From Nioella ostreopsis (GTDB lineage Bacteria > Pseudomonadota > Alphaproteobacteria > Rhodobacterales > Rhodobacteraceae): DNA of 64,000 nucleotides. Of this stretch, positions 49,099 to 58,098 are shown one piece after another. The position numbers were made by a program, and so were the translations under genes. Position 1 is the stretch's first letter; every line of letters begins with the position of its first letter. A model generated the notes under the pieces. The model worked only from the letters and a program-made list of their open reading frames with translations. It searched no databases and was not told where the DNA came from. The DNA lies in the NCBI RefSeq assembly GCF_004000255.1, contig NZ_RCIQ01000013.1, forward strand, positions 1 through 64,000, given 5' to 3'.

Positions 49099-49677
49099 AT
49101 GGGCAAGGTTGAAAACGCGCGCCCCGATGTGGACGATCTGAAAGAGGCAGACCGCCCCAGGGCGCCTGCGATTCCGGGGGCCACTGCCCTGCAACGGCGG
49201 CAGGGGCGGCAATTGGCAGCGATTCACCGGATGCATCTGCAGCAGATGGGGCAGGTGCGTCGGATGATGGAAGCGATTGCTGCGGGACATACCGACCCGG
49301 CAGCGCTTGCCAGGGCCGTGCCCGAGATGGATATGACCCGCAACTATCGCCAATTCGGCAATCTCTGCGGTCAGGAGTGTCAGTTCCTGGATTATCACCA
49401 CGGAGCCGAGGAACACCGGGTCTTTCCGCATCTGGAGGCGCGGGGCAGCGACGGGCTGCGCAAGGTCATCGCCAAACTGCGCGAGGAACATGAGGTCGTT
49501 CACGCGCTGCTAGAACGGCTCTATTCGGATGCGGTGCGGCTGGTGCAGGACCCGGGCGAAGACGCCTTCGACGAGGCGCGCCAGACCTTCGATGCTCTGG
49601 AACGCGTTGTCCGATCGCATTTCGGCTACGAGGAAGAGGAACTGGAAGAGGCGCTTGGCGTCTATGGTGGGCTGTAG
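49099..49677 (+). CDS. Hemerythrin HHE-domain protein
   Basis: 192 residues. The His/Glu-rich four-helix region has IHRMHLQQMGQ, LDYHHGAEEHRVFPHLEARG, LREEHEVVHALLERL and RSHFGYEEEELEEALG. These are the ligand helices of hemerythrin-type di-iron sites, used for oxygen, NO or iron sensing. The N-terminal ~50 residues are an unstructured linker. Cannot tell which function. Stands alone. Confidence 0.88.
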   Translation: MGKVENARPDVDDLKEADRPRAPAIPGATALQRRQGRQLAAIHRMHLQQMGQVRRMMEAIAAGHTDPAALARAVPEMDMTRNYRQFGNLCGQECQFLDYHHGAEEHRVFPHLEARGSDGLRKVIAKLREEHEVVHALLERLYSDAVRLVQDPGEDAFDEARQTFDALERVVRSHFGYEEEELEEALGVYGGL

Positions 49678-49688
49678 GCCACGAAAAA

Positions 49689-49708
49689 GGGCCGCCAGAT
49701 GGCGGCCC
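49689..49708 (-). terminator. Terminator between hemerythrin gene and fpr
   Basis: GGGCCGCC and GGCGGCCC pair around AGAT. On the minus strand a CTTTTTC follows, so it terminates fpr; on the plus strand it may also stop the hemerythrin gene. Confidence 0.75.
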
Positions 49709-49733
49709 GTTCGTGGGGTCCTTGGTGCAAGCC

Positions 49734-50588
49734 TCAGTCCAAAAAGGCTTTTTCCACCACATAGGTCTGAGGGTCGGAATTTGCGCCTTCCTTCAGCCCG
49801 TATTCCTCCAGCATCTCTTTCAGTTCGAGATTGAAGGCAAGGTTGCCGCAGATCATCGCGCGGTCGTTTTCCGGGCAGATCGGGGCGACACCCAGATCCT
49901 CGAACGCCTCGCCAGAACGCATCAGGTCGGTGATCCGGCCCATCTTGGCGCTCTCTTCACGGGTCGTGGTCGGGTAATACTTGATCTTCTTCCAGAAGCC
50001 CTCGCCGATCACCTCATTGAGCAACTCATCGGTCTTGAGACTTTCGATGATCTCGCGCCCATAGGTCAGCTCGCCCGCCTCGCGGCAGGTATGGGTGATG
50101 ATGACCTCGTCGTAATCCTCATAGGTCTGCGGTTCGCGCAGGAGGCTCGCGAAGGGGGCAAAGCCTGTGCCGGTGGCAAAGAACCAGATCCGCTTGCCGG
50201 GTAGCAGCGCGTCATGGACCAGCGTGCCCACGGGTTTGGGCCGCAGGATGACCTGATCACCGGGTTCGATATGCTGCAAGCGGCTGGTCAGCGGGCCGTC
50301 GGGCACCTTAATCGAATAGAACTCCAGCTCCTCGTCCCAGGAAGGTGAGGCAATGGAATAGGCGCGCAGCAACGGTTTCTGTTTGCCGGTCTTGGGGTCT
50401 GGGTCGCCCATCAGGCCGATCATCACGAACTCTCCCGACCGGAAGCGCAGCGAGGCCGGCCGCGTGCAGCGGAAGGAAAACAGGCGGTCGGTGTAGTGCT
50501 TCACCTCCGTCACGGTTTGCGCGTCGGGCAGGGTGGGCACTTTTACGGGCGATGCGGTGGCTTCGGTCACGGGTTTTTGCTCGGTCAT
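49734..50588 (-). CDS. fpr: Ferredoxin-NADP reductase
   Basis: 284 residues. FAD site LLRAYSIASPSWDEELEFYSI, NADPH site FFATGTGFAPFASLLREP and C-terminal tail YVVEKAFLD. In Rhodobacter this gene is at the end of the cys operon and supplies electrons to sulfite reductase by ferredoxin. Here it is 71 bases downstream of the DUF934 gene on the same strand. Confidence 0.94.
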   Translation of the reverse strand: MTEQKPVTEATASPVKVPTLPDAQTVTEVKHYTDRLFSFRCTRPASLRFRSGEFVMIGLMGDPDPKTGKQKPLLRAYSIASPSWDEELEFYSIKVPDGPLTSRLQHIEPGDQVILRPKPVGTLVHDALLPGKRIWFFATGTGFAPFASLLREPQTYEDYDEVIITHTCREAGELTYGREIIESLKTDELLNEVIGEGFWKKIKYYPTTTREESAKMGRITDLMRSGEAFEDLGVAPICPENDRAMICGNLAFNLELKEMLEEYGLKEGANSDPQTYVVEKAFLD

Positions 50589-50659
50589 GTCAACAGGTGC
50601 GGCTTTTATAAGCCGACTCTCTCATTAAGCTTTGATCTAGGTCAGGAAAAGGGACGCTT

Positions 50660-51064
50660 TTACGCAGCGCGCAGCCGTGACCTGTGGTCATGGTCCCGCC
50701 AATCGGCGCGGGCACGCCATTGCGCCTCGGGCTGGCGGGCGGCCAGCGTGCGGTCGATTTCCACGTCATCGAAGCCCGAGCGGCGCGCCATGGCGTATTG
50801 ATCGGCCAGAACGTGACCCTTTGCGCGCAGGTGCCCGGTATACCCCATCTGGCGTAACCGCCGCGCCAAGGTAAAGCCGCGTCCATCCGCGAAGCTGGGA
50901 AAGTCAATCCGCACGATCCTGTTCGAGGTCAGCGCGCCAAGCAGATCCTCGGGCGTGGCATCCGATGCCAGATCAAGTGTGTCGAGCACCGGGGCGGGGG
51001 TAAAACCCTGATCGGTAACAAGGACGGTTTCGGTCAGGGCCTCTTGGGCTGCCAGGTCATTCAT
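50660..51064 (-). CDS. DUF934-family protein of the sulfite reductase operon
   Basis: 134 residues from the ATG at 51064. Family element SNRIVRIDFPSFADGRGFTL-A (RGFT) and LRQMGYTGHLRAKGHVLADQYAM. DUF934 proteins always sit with cysI/cysH in proteobacteria and may be an electron-transfer or assembly partner; no catalytic motif is visible. Function unproven. 11 bases after cysH. Confidence 0.88.
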   Translation of the reverse strand: MNDLAAQEALTETVLVTDQGFTPAPVLDTLDLASDATPEDLLGALTSNRIVRIDFPSFADGRGFTLARRLRQMGYTGHLRAKGHVLADQYAMARRSGFDDVEIDRTLAARQPEAQWRARADWRDHDHRSRLRAA

Positions 51065-51075
51065 GTTGTCGCTCC

Positions 51076-51825
51076 TTACGAGGCGGTTTTCAGGGGGCCG
51101 CGGACGATACGCCCGTCGATGAAGTGGATGCCGCATTCTTCCTTCTCTGCCCCGCGCCAGCGGCCCGCGCGCGGGTCTTCGCCGGGTTTGACGGGGCTGG
51201 TGCATGGGGCGCAGCCGATGGAGGGGTAGCCCTTGGCCACAAGCGGATGCCGGGGCAGGCGGTTGTTGACCATATACTCCTGCACGTCTTCCGGCGCCCA
51301 ATGGGCCAGGGGGTTGATCTTGATGCGAATGTCGCCCTCGGTCTCGAAGAAATCGAGCGCGGCGCGGGTGCCCGACTGGAACCGTTTGCGCCCAGTGATC
51401 CAGCTGTCGAACGGGGCAAGCGCGTGTTCCATGGGTTGCACTTTGCGCAGGTCGCAGCAGGCGTCGGTGCTGTGTTGGTGCAGGGTGCCATCGGGGTCGC
51501 CCGCCAGAAGCGAGATCTTGCTGGCGTGGATCGTGCGCACATCCCTTAGGCCCAGTTTGCTTGCCACGTCCTGTTGGTACGTCAACGTTTCGGGAAACAG
51601 CATCTGCGTGTCCACGAACAGCACCGGCGTGGCCGGGTCGATCACGGACACCATGTGTAAAAGCACGACGGATTCAGCCCCGAAAGAGCTGACCAGCGCG
51701 ATCCGGCCCAGGTCAGGGTCTTTCAGCGCGCGTTCCATCACCGCCGTCGCGGAATGGTGTTTGTAGCGCGCGTTCAGCCCCTCGACCCAGGTCGCCAGCG
51801 ATCCTATGGGCGCGTCAAGCGGCAC
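51076..51825 (-). CDS. cysH: APS/PAPS reductase
   Basis: 249 residues from GTG at 51825, inside the end of cysI by 11 bases. Has TDACCDLRKVQPM and PSIGCAPCTSPV ... EKEECGIH. The CC...CxxC set binds a [4Fe-4S] cluster and marks the bacterial APS reductase branch rather than strict PAPS reductase. Reduces adenylyl sulfate to sulfite for CysI. Confidence 0.93.
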   Translation of the reverse strand: MPLDAPIGSLATWVEGLNARYKHHSATAVMERALKDPDLGRIALVSSFGAESVVLLHMVSVIDPATPVLFVDTQMLFPETLTYQQDVASKLGLRDVRTIHASKISLLAGDPDGTLHQHSTDACCDLRKVQPMEHALAPFDSWITGRKRFQSGTRAALDFFETEGDIRIKINPLAHWAPEDVQEYMVNNRLPRHPLVAKGYPSIGCAPCTSPVKPGEDPRAGRWRGAEKEECGIHFIDGRIVRGPLKTAS

Positions 51826-53482
51826 GGGTCTTTGTCTCCGGGTAGAGGGCGGCTTTGAAGGGGGCGATGCCAACGCGGCGGTAGGCTTGCAGGAAGGTTT
51901 CCTCAGCGCTGTCCCGCATGTCCAGATAGGTCCGCACGATGGTTTCAATCGCGCCCACGATCTCGTCATAGGCAAAACCCGGCCCGGTGCGGGTGCCGAT
52001 GACCGCATCCTCGGTGCCGTCGCCGCCAAGGGTGATCTGGTAATTTTCCACCCCCGCCCGGTCGAGCCCCAGAATGCCGATATGGCCCACATGGTGATGC
52101 CCGCAGGCATTGATGCAGCCCGAGATCTTGATCTTGAGCGGCCCGACCTCGTGTTCCAGCTTCAGCTCCTCGAAGCGCGTCGCGATCTCCTGCGCCACGG
52201 GGATGGACCGCGCTGTCGCCAGCGCACAGTAATCCATGCCGGGGCAGGCGATGATGTCGGAGATGAGCCCGATATTTGCCGTGGCCAGCCCCGCCGCGCG
52301 CAGGTCCGCATGGATCTGCGGCAGGTGGCGCTTGTGCACATGGGGCAGGATGACGTTCTGTTCATGGCTGATGCGCAACTCGTCATGGCCGTAGCGCTCC
52401 GCCAGATCGGCCATGACGCGCATTTGTTCTGCCGTGGCGTCGCCGGGGGTATCACCCTGTTTTTTCAAGGAAATCGTGACGATGGTATAGCCCTCGGCGC
52501 GATGCTCAGAGAGGTTCGTATCGGCCCAGGAGCGGAACACCGGGTCTGCCTGATAGGCCACATCGAAAGCGTCGGTCGGCGCGGTCTCGAAATCAGGGGC
52601 GGCGAAATGCGTCTTGATCTCCTCCAGCAAAGCCACGTCCTTGCCGCCCGCATAGAGCGGTTTGCGTAGGGCGAATTCCTTTTCTACCTCGTGACGCAGG
52701 TTCTCCAGCCCGAATTCATGGACGAGGATCTTGATGCGCGCCTTGTACTTGTTGTCGCGCCGCCCAATCACGTTCCAGACGGCCACGGTCGCCTCCAGAT
52801 AGGGCAGCAGGTCATCCGCCGGAATGAACGCTGCCAGCACCTTGCCGATCATCGGCGTCCGGCCAAGCCCGCCGCCAACCAGCACCTGATAGCCGATCTC
52901 GCCGTCGCGCTCGACGATGCGCAGGCCGATGTCATGGGCCGCCGTCACCGCGCGGTCATTGGGCGCGCCGGTAATGGCAATCTTGAATTTGCGCGGCATG
53001 AACTGGAATTCCGGGTGGTCTGTGGACCATTGCCGCAAAAGCTCCGCCACTGGGCGCGGGTCGGCCACTTCATCGGCGGCGGCCCCGGCGAAATGATCGG
53101 CGGTCACGTTGCGGATGGTGTTGCCGCTGGTCTGGATCGCGTGAAGCCCCACTTCGGCCAGCGCATCGAGCATGTCCGGCACATCGCGCAGGCGCGGCCA
53201 GTTGTACTGGATGTTCTGGCGGGTGGTGAAATGGCCATAGCCCTTGTCCCAGGTCTCGGCCAGATAGGCCAGTTGCCGCATCTGGGCGCTGTTCAAAGTA
53301 CCATAGGGAATGGCGACCCGCAGCATATAGGCGTGCAGTTGCAGGTAGAGCCCGTTCATCAGGCGCAGCGGTTTGAACTCGTCCTCGGTGAGCGATCCGT
53401 CGATGCGGCGTTCCACCTGCGCGCGGAACTGGCGGTTGCGTTCGGTGAGGAAATCACGGTCGAAGTCTGAATAACGGTACAT
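51815..53482 (-). CDS. cysI: Sulfite reductase hemoprotein (nitrite/sulfite reductase family)
   Basis: 555 residues. Two half-repeats of the siroheme fold; the cluster/siroheme ligands are IIACPGMDYCALA and KISGCINACGHHHVGH. FTTRQNIQYNWP lies in the first half. Single-subunit ferredoxin-type enzyme: sulfite to sulfide. It is preceded on the minus strand by DUF2849 and cysG. Confidence 0.95.
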   Translation of the reverse strand: MYRYSDFDRDFLTERNRQFRAQVERRIDGSLTEDEFKPLRLMNGLYLQLHAYMLRVAIPYGTLNSAQMRQLAYLAETWDKGYGHFTTRQNIQYNWPRLRDVPDMLDALAEVGLHAIQTSGNTIRNVTADHFAGAAADEVADPRPVAELLRQWSTDHPEFQFMPRKFKIAITGAPNDRAVTAAHDIGLRIVERDGEIGYQVLVGGGLGRTPMIGKVLAAFIPADDLLPYLEATVAVWNVIGRRDNKYKARIKILVHEFGLENLRHEVEKEFALRKPLYAGGKDVALLEEIKTHFAAPDFETAPTDAFDVAYQADPVFRSWADTNLSEHRAEGYTIVTISLKKQGDTPGDATAEQMRVMADLAERYGHDELRISHEQNVILPHVHKRHLPQIHADLRAAGLATANIGLISDIIACPGMDYCALATARSIPVAQEIATRFEELKLEHEVGPLKIKISGCINACGHHHVGHIGILGLDRAGVENYQITLGGDGTEDAVIGTRTGPGFAYDEIVGAIETIVRTYLDMRDSAEETFLQAYRRVGIAPFKAALYPETKTRAA

Positions 53483-53517
53483 AGGGGCGTATCCTAGGTC
53501 ATGGGGCGCTGGCGAAA

Positions 53518-53531
53518 ATCCTTCGAAGGAT
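53518..53531. repeat. 14-bp palindrome, TTCGAA core
   Basis: ATCCTTC and GAAGGAT; one of two TTCGAA palindromes in the 81-bp gap between cysI and the DUF2849 gene. Confidence 0.7.
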
Positions 53532-53539
53532 ATTGAAAG

Positions 53540-53555
53540 AGCTCTTCGAAGAGCT
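53540..53555. repeat. 16-bp palindrome, TTCGAA core
   Basis: AGCTCTTC and GAAGAGCT are exact, extended by a G-T and an A-T pair. Same core as the 40.2-40.4 kb set. Inside an operon it would act as a hairpin on the mRNA, perhaps a stability or attenuation element. Confidence 0.75.
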
Positions 53556-53563
53556 TTCCCCGC

Positions 53564-53863
53564 TCAGAGCTCCACCTGTTTGCCATGGGCGTAGTTGGAC
53601 GGGCCACGGGTGCGGAACACCTCGCGGAAGTGGGTGGGTTCGGGGCCTTTGGGGCCGTCCTGCGCATCCGCCAGATAGGCGCCGACGATGGTGTCCGCCT
53701 GCCGTTGCGCGTCCAACAGACGGATCTGGGCATGGGCCTCGTCTGTGATCAGCTCGGCCTCCGCGTGGTAGCGGGTCCAGCGGTCATCGGCGGTCAGGTA
53801 GACAACATCGCCCTCCAGCAGATGATTGGCGGTGATGACCTTGGGGGTGAAGTCACGGGGCAT
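53564..53863 (-). CDS. DUF2849 family protein
   Basis: 99 residues from the ATG at 53863, which overlaps cysG by 11 bases. Family start MPRDFTPKVITANHLLEGDV and VVYLTADDRWTRYHAEAELI. The DUF2849 protein always accompanies cysG-cysI in alphaproteobacteria; function unknown, possibly an electron carrier or regulator. The tail (RTRGPSNYAHGKQVEL) is conserved-like. Confidence 0.85.
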   Translation of the reverse strand: MPRDFTPKVITANHLLEGDVVYLTADDRWTRYHAEAELITDEAHAQIRLLDAQRQADTIVGAYLADAQDGPKGPEPTHFREVFRTRGPSNYAHGKQVEL

Positions 53864-55253
53864 TTGCAAGCTCCTGAAGCTCTGGCAGACGGGCCTCCGC
53901 CGCGCGGGGCGCGAGGCCGTAAAGATGGATGGCGGGGCCGGTCAGGTCGGCACTGTCGAGATCGGAAGCGAGCGTGGCCAGCGTGCTGGCAACGGTGCGC
54001 TGGTTGGGGCGTGAGGCGTTTTCCACGATGGTCACGGGCGTTGCGGCGGGGGCACCATGCATCAGCAGGCGTCCCTGCAGGAAGCGCGCGCCTTTCTTGG
54101 CCATGTAGATCGCAGCCACGGTGCCGGGGCGGGCGAGTGCGGCCCAATCCTGTTCGGCGAAGCCTTCGGTGTCGTGGCCAGTGAGCACCCGCAGGGCAGA
54201 GTTCCGGCCCCGGCGCGTCAGGCTCTGCCCGATCCCGGCGGCGGCGGCAGAGGCCGAGGTGATGCCGGGCACGATGGACCAGGTGACCCCCGCCGCGTCG
54301 AGCGCGTCGATTTCCTCGTCAAGACGGCCATAAATCACGGGATCACCGGATTTCAGGCGCACGACCTGCAGGCCTTTCGCGGCGTGCTTCACCATCAGCC
54401 GGGCGATCTCATCCTGCGGCGTGTGGCGGCCGAAGCCCTGCTTGCCCACATCGAGCAGCGTGGCCTCGCGGCGGGCAAGTTCGAGGATCTCCGGCGCGAC
54501 CAGCCGGTCATGGATGATCACGTCGGCCTCATCGAGCGCCTTGCGGGCCTTCAGCGTCAGGAGTTCCGGGTCTCCCGGGCCTGCGCCAACAAGGGCAACA
54601 TGGCCGTCCCTGTCCCGCGCGGTCAGGTGCTCGGCCAGCAGGGCGCGCAGCCCGGCCTGAACGCCCGCTTCGCCGTCAGCGGCCAATGCCTTGGGGCCGG
54701 TGTCGAAATAGTATTCCGCCCAGAAGTCCCGCCGCTTGCGTCCGAAGGGCAGGGCGTCCACCGCGCCGCGAAACCGTTTGCCGATCCGCGCCAGCGTGCC
54801 AAGCGTGACGGGCAGTCTTTCCTCCAGATCACGCTTGATCGCACGGGCCAGCACCGGGGCCGCGCCCTCGGTGCCGATGGCCACGGTCACCGGATCACGG
54901 TCCACGATGGCGGGGGTGATGAAGGCGCTGTCATGCAGGTTGTCGACCACGTTCACCAGCACGCCCGCCACCTCGGCCAGCTGTTTGATGCGGGCATCCT
55001 GCGCCTCATCCTCATCGGCGGCATAGACGAGGAGCGCTCCGGGCAGATCGGCGGGCGCAAGCGTGCGATGGTGCAGGGTCAGACGGTCCTCATCAGCCCA
55101 AGCAGCAATCTCTGGGGCGGGGGTATCGGCAAAGACCTCGATCCGCGCGTCGGTCTTCAGCAGAAGGCGCAGTTTCGCCAAAGCGGCCTCACCGCCGCCA
55201 GACAGCAGGATGCGCCGGTTTTCGACCGAGAGGAAGATCGGGAAATGTTTCAT
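53853..55253 (-). CDS. cysG: Siroheme synthase (multifunctional)
   Basis: 466 residues from the ATG at 55253. N-terminal precorrin-2 dehydrogenase/ferrochelatase (ILLSGGGEAALAKLRLLLK, ...VNVVDNLHDSAFITPAIVDRD), C-terminal SUMT (LVGAGPGDPELLTLKARKAL, RLKSGDPVIYGRLDEE, IVPGITSASAAAA). It makes siroheme for CysI from uroporphyrinogen III. First gene of the cys operon, divergent from an Lrp gene. Confidence 0.96.
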   Translation of the reverse strand: MKHFPIFLSVENRRILLSGGGEAALAKLRLLLKTDARIEVFADTPAPEIAAWADEDRLTLHHRTLAPADLPGALLVYAADEDEAQDARIKQLAEVAGVLVNVVDNLHDSAFITPAIVDRDPVTVAIGTEGAAPVLARAIKRDLEERLPVTLGTLARIGKRFRGAVDALPFGRKRRDFWAEYYFDTGPKALAADGEAGVQAGLRALLAEHLTARDRDGHVALVGAGPGDPELLTLKARKALDEADVIIHDRLVAPEILELARREATLLDVGKQGFGRHTPQDEIARLMVKHAAKGLQVVRLKSGDPVIYGRLDEEIDALDAAGVTWSIVPGITSASAAAAGIGQSLTRRGRNSALRVLTGHDTEGFAEQDWAALARPGTVAAIYMAKKGARFLQGRLLMHGAPAATPVTIVENASRPNQRTVASTLATLASDLDSADLTGPAIHLYGLAPRAAEARLPELQELANAP

Positions 55254-55397
55254 CGGGCAGCTCCTGCCTGTTCGCGTCTTGCGGCCAATGTAGAACAATT
55301 TCCCGGTAATTTGCCATATGGGCTTGCAGATAAGAACGTATGTTTAGTAGTAGCGGTCAAAGTTGCCGCCATGTTCTTCCATGAAGGAGTCCACCGA

Positions 55398-55871
55398 ATG
55401 TCTGCCCAAATCGATGCGCTGGATCGGAAAATCCTCGCCGCCCTGCAGGAAGATGCCAGCCAGTCGCTGGATGATATTGCCAAGGTCGTGGGCTCTTCCA
55501 AGACGCCGGTCTGGTCGCGCATCCGCAAGATGCGAGAGGCCGGAATCATCGGTCGCCAGACGGTTCTGCTGGATGCGGAGGCGCTTGGGCTGGAGGCGTG
55601 TTTTTTCGTGCTGATCCGCACGTCGGAGCATGAATCCGACTGGCAGCAGAGGTTTCTACACGCGTTGCAAAGCCGCCCCGAGGTGCTGGAGGCGCATCGG
55701 CTGGCGGGCGATATCGACTATATTCTCAAGGTGCGCGTGGCCAATGCCCGGGCCTATGACCGGTTCTATCAGGCGCTGATTTCAGAGGTGCGCATCCACA
55801 ATGTCACGGCGCTGCTTAGCATGGAGGAGATCAAGTCCACCACGCTGCTGCCGATCCAGACCGAGACCTGA
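55398..55871 (+). CDS. Lrp/AsnC-family regulator
   Basis: 157 residues from the ATG at 55398 with GAAGGAG upstream. HTH: QIDALDRKILAALQEDASQS then LDDIAKVVGSSKTPVWSRIRK; RAM domain LEAHRLAGDIDYILKVRVAN. Divergent from cysG by 144 bases; the sulfate-reduction operon is its likely target in the manner of other Roseobacter Lrp-cys pairs (inference). Confidence 0.9.
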   Translation: MSAQIDALDRKILAALQEDASQSLDDIAKVVGSSKTPVWSRIRKMREAGIIGRQTVLLDAEALGLEACFFVLIRTSEHESDWQQRFLHALQSRPEVLEAHRLAGDIDYILKVRVANARAYDRFYQALISEVRIHNVTALLSMEEIKSTTLLPIQTET

Positions 55872-55877
55872 GCGGCC

Positions 55878-56126
55878 TCAGGCGCGGTGCATCACATCGC
55901 GGTTGCGGCAATAGGACGGTGCATCATCCAGCTTGGCGTTGTCGTCCAGCAAGTGGCGGCAATCCTCGTGTTGCTTGCAAGCGGTGCAGGACAACACCAT
56001 GGACCGATAGGCCAAGGCAGAGCTTTCCACGTCCAGACCGCCAATATGGGTCAGGTCCACATCCAACCGGTCGGCCATATCGTCCACCAGACCGGCACTG
56101 TTGCTGAGAGTCTTGAAAATGCCCAT
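55878..56126 (-). CDS. DUF6455-family small protein
   Basis: 82 residues. Contains CTACKQHEDCRHLLDD and PSYCRN, the four-cysteine pattern of the DUF6455 family of Rhodobacterales. The cysteines look metal-binding; function unknown. Convergent with the Lrp gene, whose stop lies six bases away. Confidence 0.8.
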   Translation of the reverse strand: MGIFKTLSNSAGLVDDMADRLDVDLTHIGGLDVESSALAYRSMVLSCTACKQHEDCRHLLDDNAKLDDAPSYCRNRDVMHRA

Positions 56127-56193
56127 CGGGGCCTCCTGTCTTCCTGTTCAGGGTCAGAAGGCATGGGTTTCGTTGCAAATGCATTGATCTGGA

Positions 56194-57414
56194 TCAAGCA
56201 GGCACGGGCAACAGCTCCGTTTCCACCGTTGCGCCATGTTCCAGCGTGCGATGCACGGGGCATTTGTCGGCAATTTCGCGCAGACGTTCCCTCTGCGTCT
56301 CATTAAGGGCGCCTTGCAGGGTGATCCGGCGCATGAACCGGTCGATCCGCGCGTCCTGCCCGCCTGCGTCCTGCGCGTGCACCTTGTCATGGGTCACATC
56401 CACCGAAACATGATCGAGCGGCCAGCCCTTGCGGCGCGCATACATGCGGATGGTCATCGAGGTGCAGGCCCCAAGCCCGGCGGCGAGGAACTGATAAGGG
56501 GTGAACCCCTGGTTTGTACCGCCATAGGCAATCGGCTCATCGGCCACCGCGTGGTGGATCAGTCCCGCCTGAACATCCTGCCGAAAGCCCTTCGGATCGG
56601 CCTCTGACACGCGGGTCACGCCTTCGGGCGCGCCAATGGGCGGGGCGGGGCTGCGCAAGGGCAGGTAGCGCCCGGCCCATGCGGTGATGACCTCGGCGGC
56701 ATATTCGGCATCTTCGGGGCGGCTGATCAGGTGATCGGCATCATCGAGCGTGACGAAGCTTTTGGGATGCTTCGCGGCCAGGAAGATTTCGGTCGCGTTT
56801 TCGATCCCGACGACGCTGTCGCGCGGGGCGTGCAGCACCAGTAGAGCTTTCTTCATAGTGGCTATCGCAGGCCCAAGCGCCTCGGCCCGCACATCCTCCA
56901 CGAACCCCTTGCCGATCCGCACAGGACGCCCGCCCAGATGGACTTCGGCCACGCCGTCACTGTCGATCCGGTCCAATGCGTTGCCGAAATTATGGGTGAC
57001 ATGACCGGGGTCGAAGGGCGCACCGATGGTCACCACGGCGCTGACACTGTCGATCTGTCCCGCCGCCTTCAGAACCGCCGCCCCGCCAAGCGAATGGCCA
57101 ATGAGCATCGCTGGCGCCATCCCCCGGTCGGTCAACGCCTCGGCTGCGGCCAGAAGGTCATCCACGTTGGAGCTGAACGAGGTGTTCTCGAACTCGCCGC
57201 CCGAATGCCCCAACCCGGTGAAATCGAAGCGCAGAACCGCGATGCCCATACCCGCCAGCCGCGCGGCAATCCGGCGCGACGCTGCAATGTCCTTCCCGCA
57301 GGTAAAGCAATGGGCGAGGATGGCCGTGGCCAGATGCGGGCCTTCGGGCATGTCCAGCCGGGCAGAGAGGTCGTGCCCGGCATGGCCGGGGAAGGTGAAG
57401 CGATCAGTGGGCAT
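56194..57414 (-). CDS. Alpha/beta hydrolase-OsmC fusion protein
   Basis: 406 residues from MPTDRFTFPGHAGHDLSARL at 57414. First ~250 residues: alpha/beta hydrolase with LIGHSLGGAAVLKAAG and LDDADHLIS. Last ~140: OsmC/Ohr fold with the reactive Cys pair in LAAGLGACTSMTIRMYA and REIADKCPVHRTLE. The fusion is known in alphaproteobacteria; the hydrolase might process a peroxide or thioester that OsmC reduces. Single gene. Confidence 0.9.
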   Translation of the reverse strand: MPTDRFTFPGHAGHDLSARLDMPEGPHLATAILAHCFTCGKDIAASRRIAARLAGMGIAVLRFDFTGLGHSGGEFENTSFSSNVDDLLAAAEALTDRGMAPAMLIGHSLGGAAVLKAAGQIDSVSAVVTIGAPFDPGHVTHNFGNALDRIDSDGVAEVHLGGRPVRIGKGFVEDVRAEALGPAIATMKKALLVLHAPRDSVVGIENATEIFLAAKHPKSFVTLDDADHLISRPEDAEYAAEVITAWAGRYLPLRSPAPPIGAPEGVTRVSEADPKGFRQDVQAGLIHHAVADEPIAYGGTNQGFTPYQFLAAGLGACTSMTIRMYARRKGWPLDHVSVDVTHDKVHAQDAGGQDARIDRFMRRITLQGALNETQRERLREIADKCPVHRTLEHGATVETELLPVPA

Positions 57415-57596
57415 GTGGGGCGTCCTTCGGGTGCGTGCCCTAGAAGACTGGCGATGCCCCGCCGGTTTCGCAACCCGCCTCACGGGGGCGTGTTGGTCCG
57501 TGTGACGCGGTGACCGCCCATTGCCGTCTGTTTACAGTTTTGAAGGGTCCGTCCGATAGGCTTGCCGAGATCGGGGAAGGGATCGAAAGATTGCGC

Positions 57597-57986
57597 ATGT
57601 TTGTCCTGATCCTCCTGTCCACCGCGTTCCTTGTTTTGAACGGGGGCATTGCGCAGGCGCAAAGCGGGAACGTGCTGTCGTTGGAGGAAATGGCGCTTGC
57701 GGATTGCGCGGGGCAGGCCCTGGCCGTGGAACAGGCGATGCAGGACGGTGCCTCGCCCACGGAACACCAGGCGGCCGTGGCCCGCGCCGATGCGTTGCTG
57801 CAGATTGCCATCAATCGCTATGTCGCGATCAGCCGGGTGGAGGCATTTCGTCGCCGCGCTGCCTTGGCCATGGCGGCTGAGCACATGCGGATGGACCTTG
57901 CGATGCAGATCACCGGCGCTGCGGATCGGGCGATTGACCGGGCCAACAGTGACTTGGAAGAGGCCTGCCGACACTACCTCGACTGA
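57597..57986 (+). CDS. Small secreted helical protein, 129 aa
   Basis: Start at 57597 gives MFVLILLSTAFLVLNGGIAQ with cleavage after AQA; the longer frame would hide it. The mature protein is helical and alanine-rich (LADCAGQALAVEQAMQ, HRRAALAMAAEHMRMDLAMQ-like region), with cysteines at DCAG and EACRHYLD. No domain recognised. Divergent from the OsmC fusion gene. Confidence 0.65.
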   Translation: MFVLILLSTAFLVLNGGIAQAQSGNVLSLEEMALADCAGQALAVEQAMQDGASPTEHQAAVARADALLQIAINRYVAISRVEAFRRRAALAMAAEHMRMDLAMQITGAADRAIDRANSDLEEACRHYLD

Positions 57987-58098
57987 TGTTGGACGGGCGC
58001 TTTACCGCATGTATCGCCAGCATTCTGGCGCGGGGCTGGACGGGCTGGGCAAAACCTGATGCCTTTCCAGCCATGCCAAGCGCCATCCCGGAGGCCCG

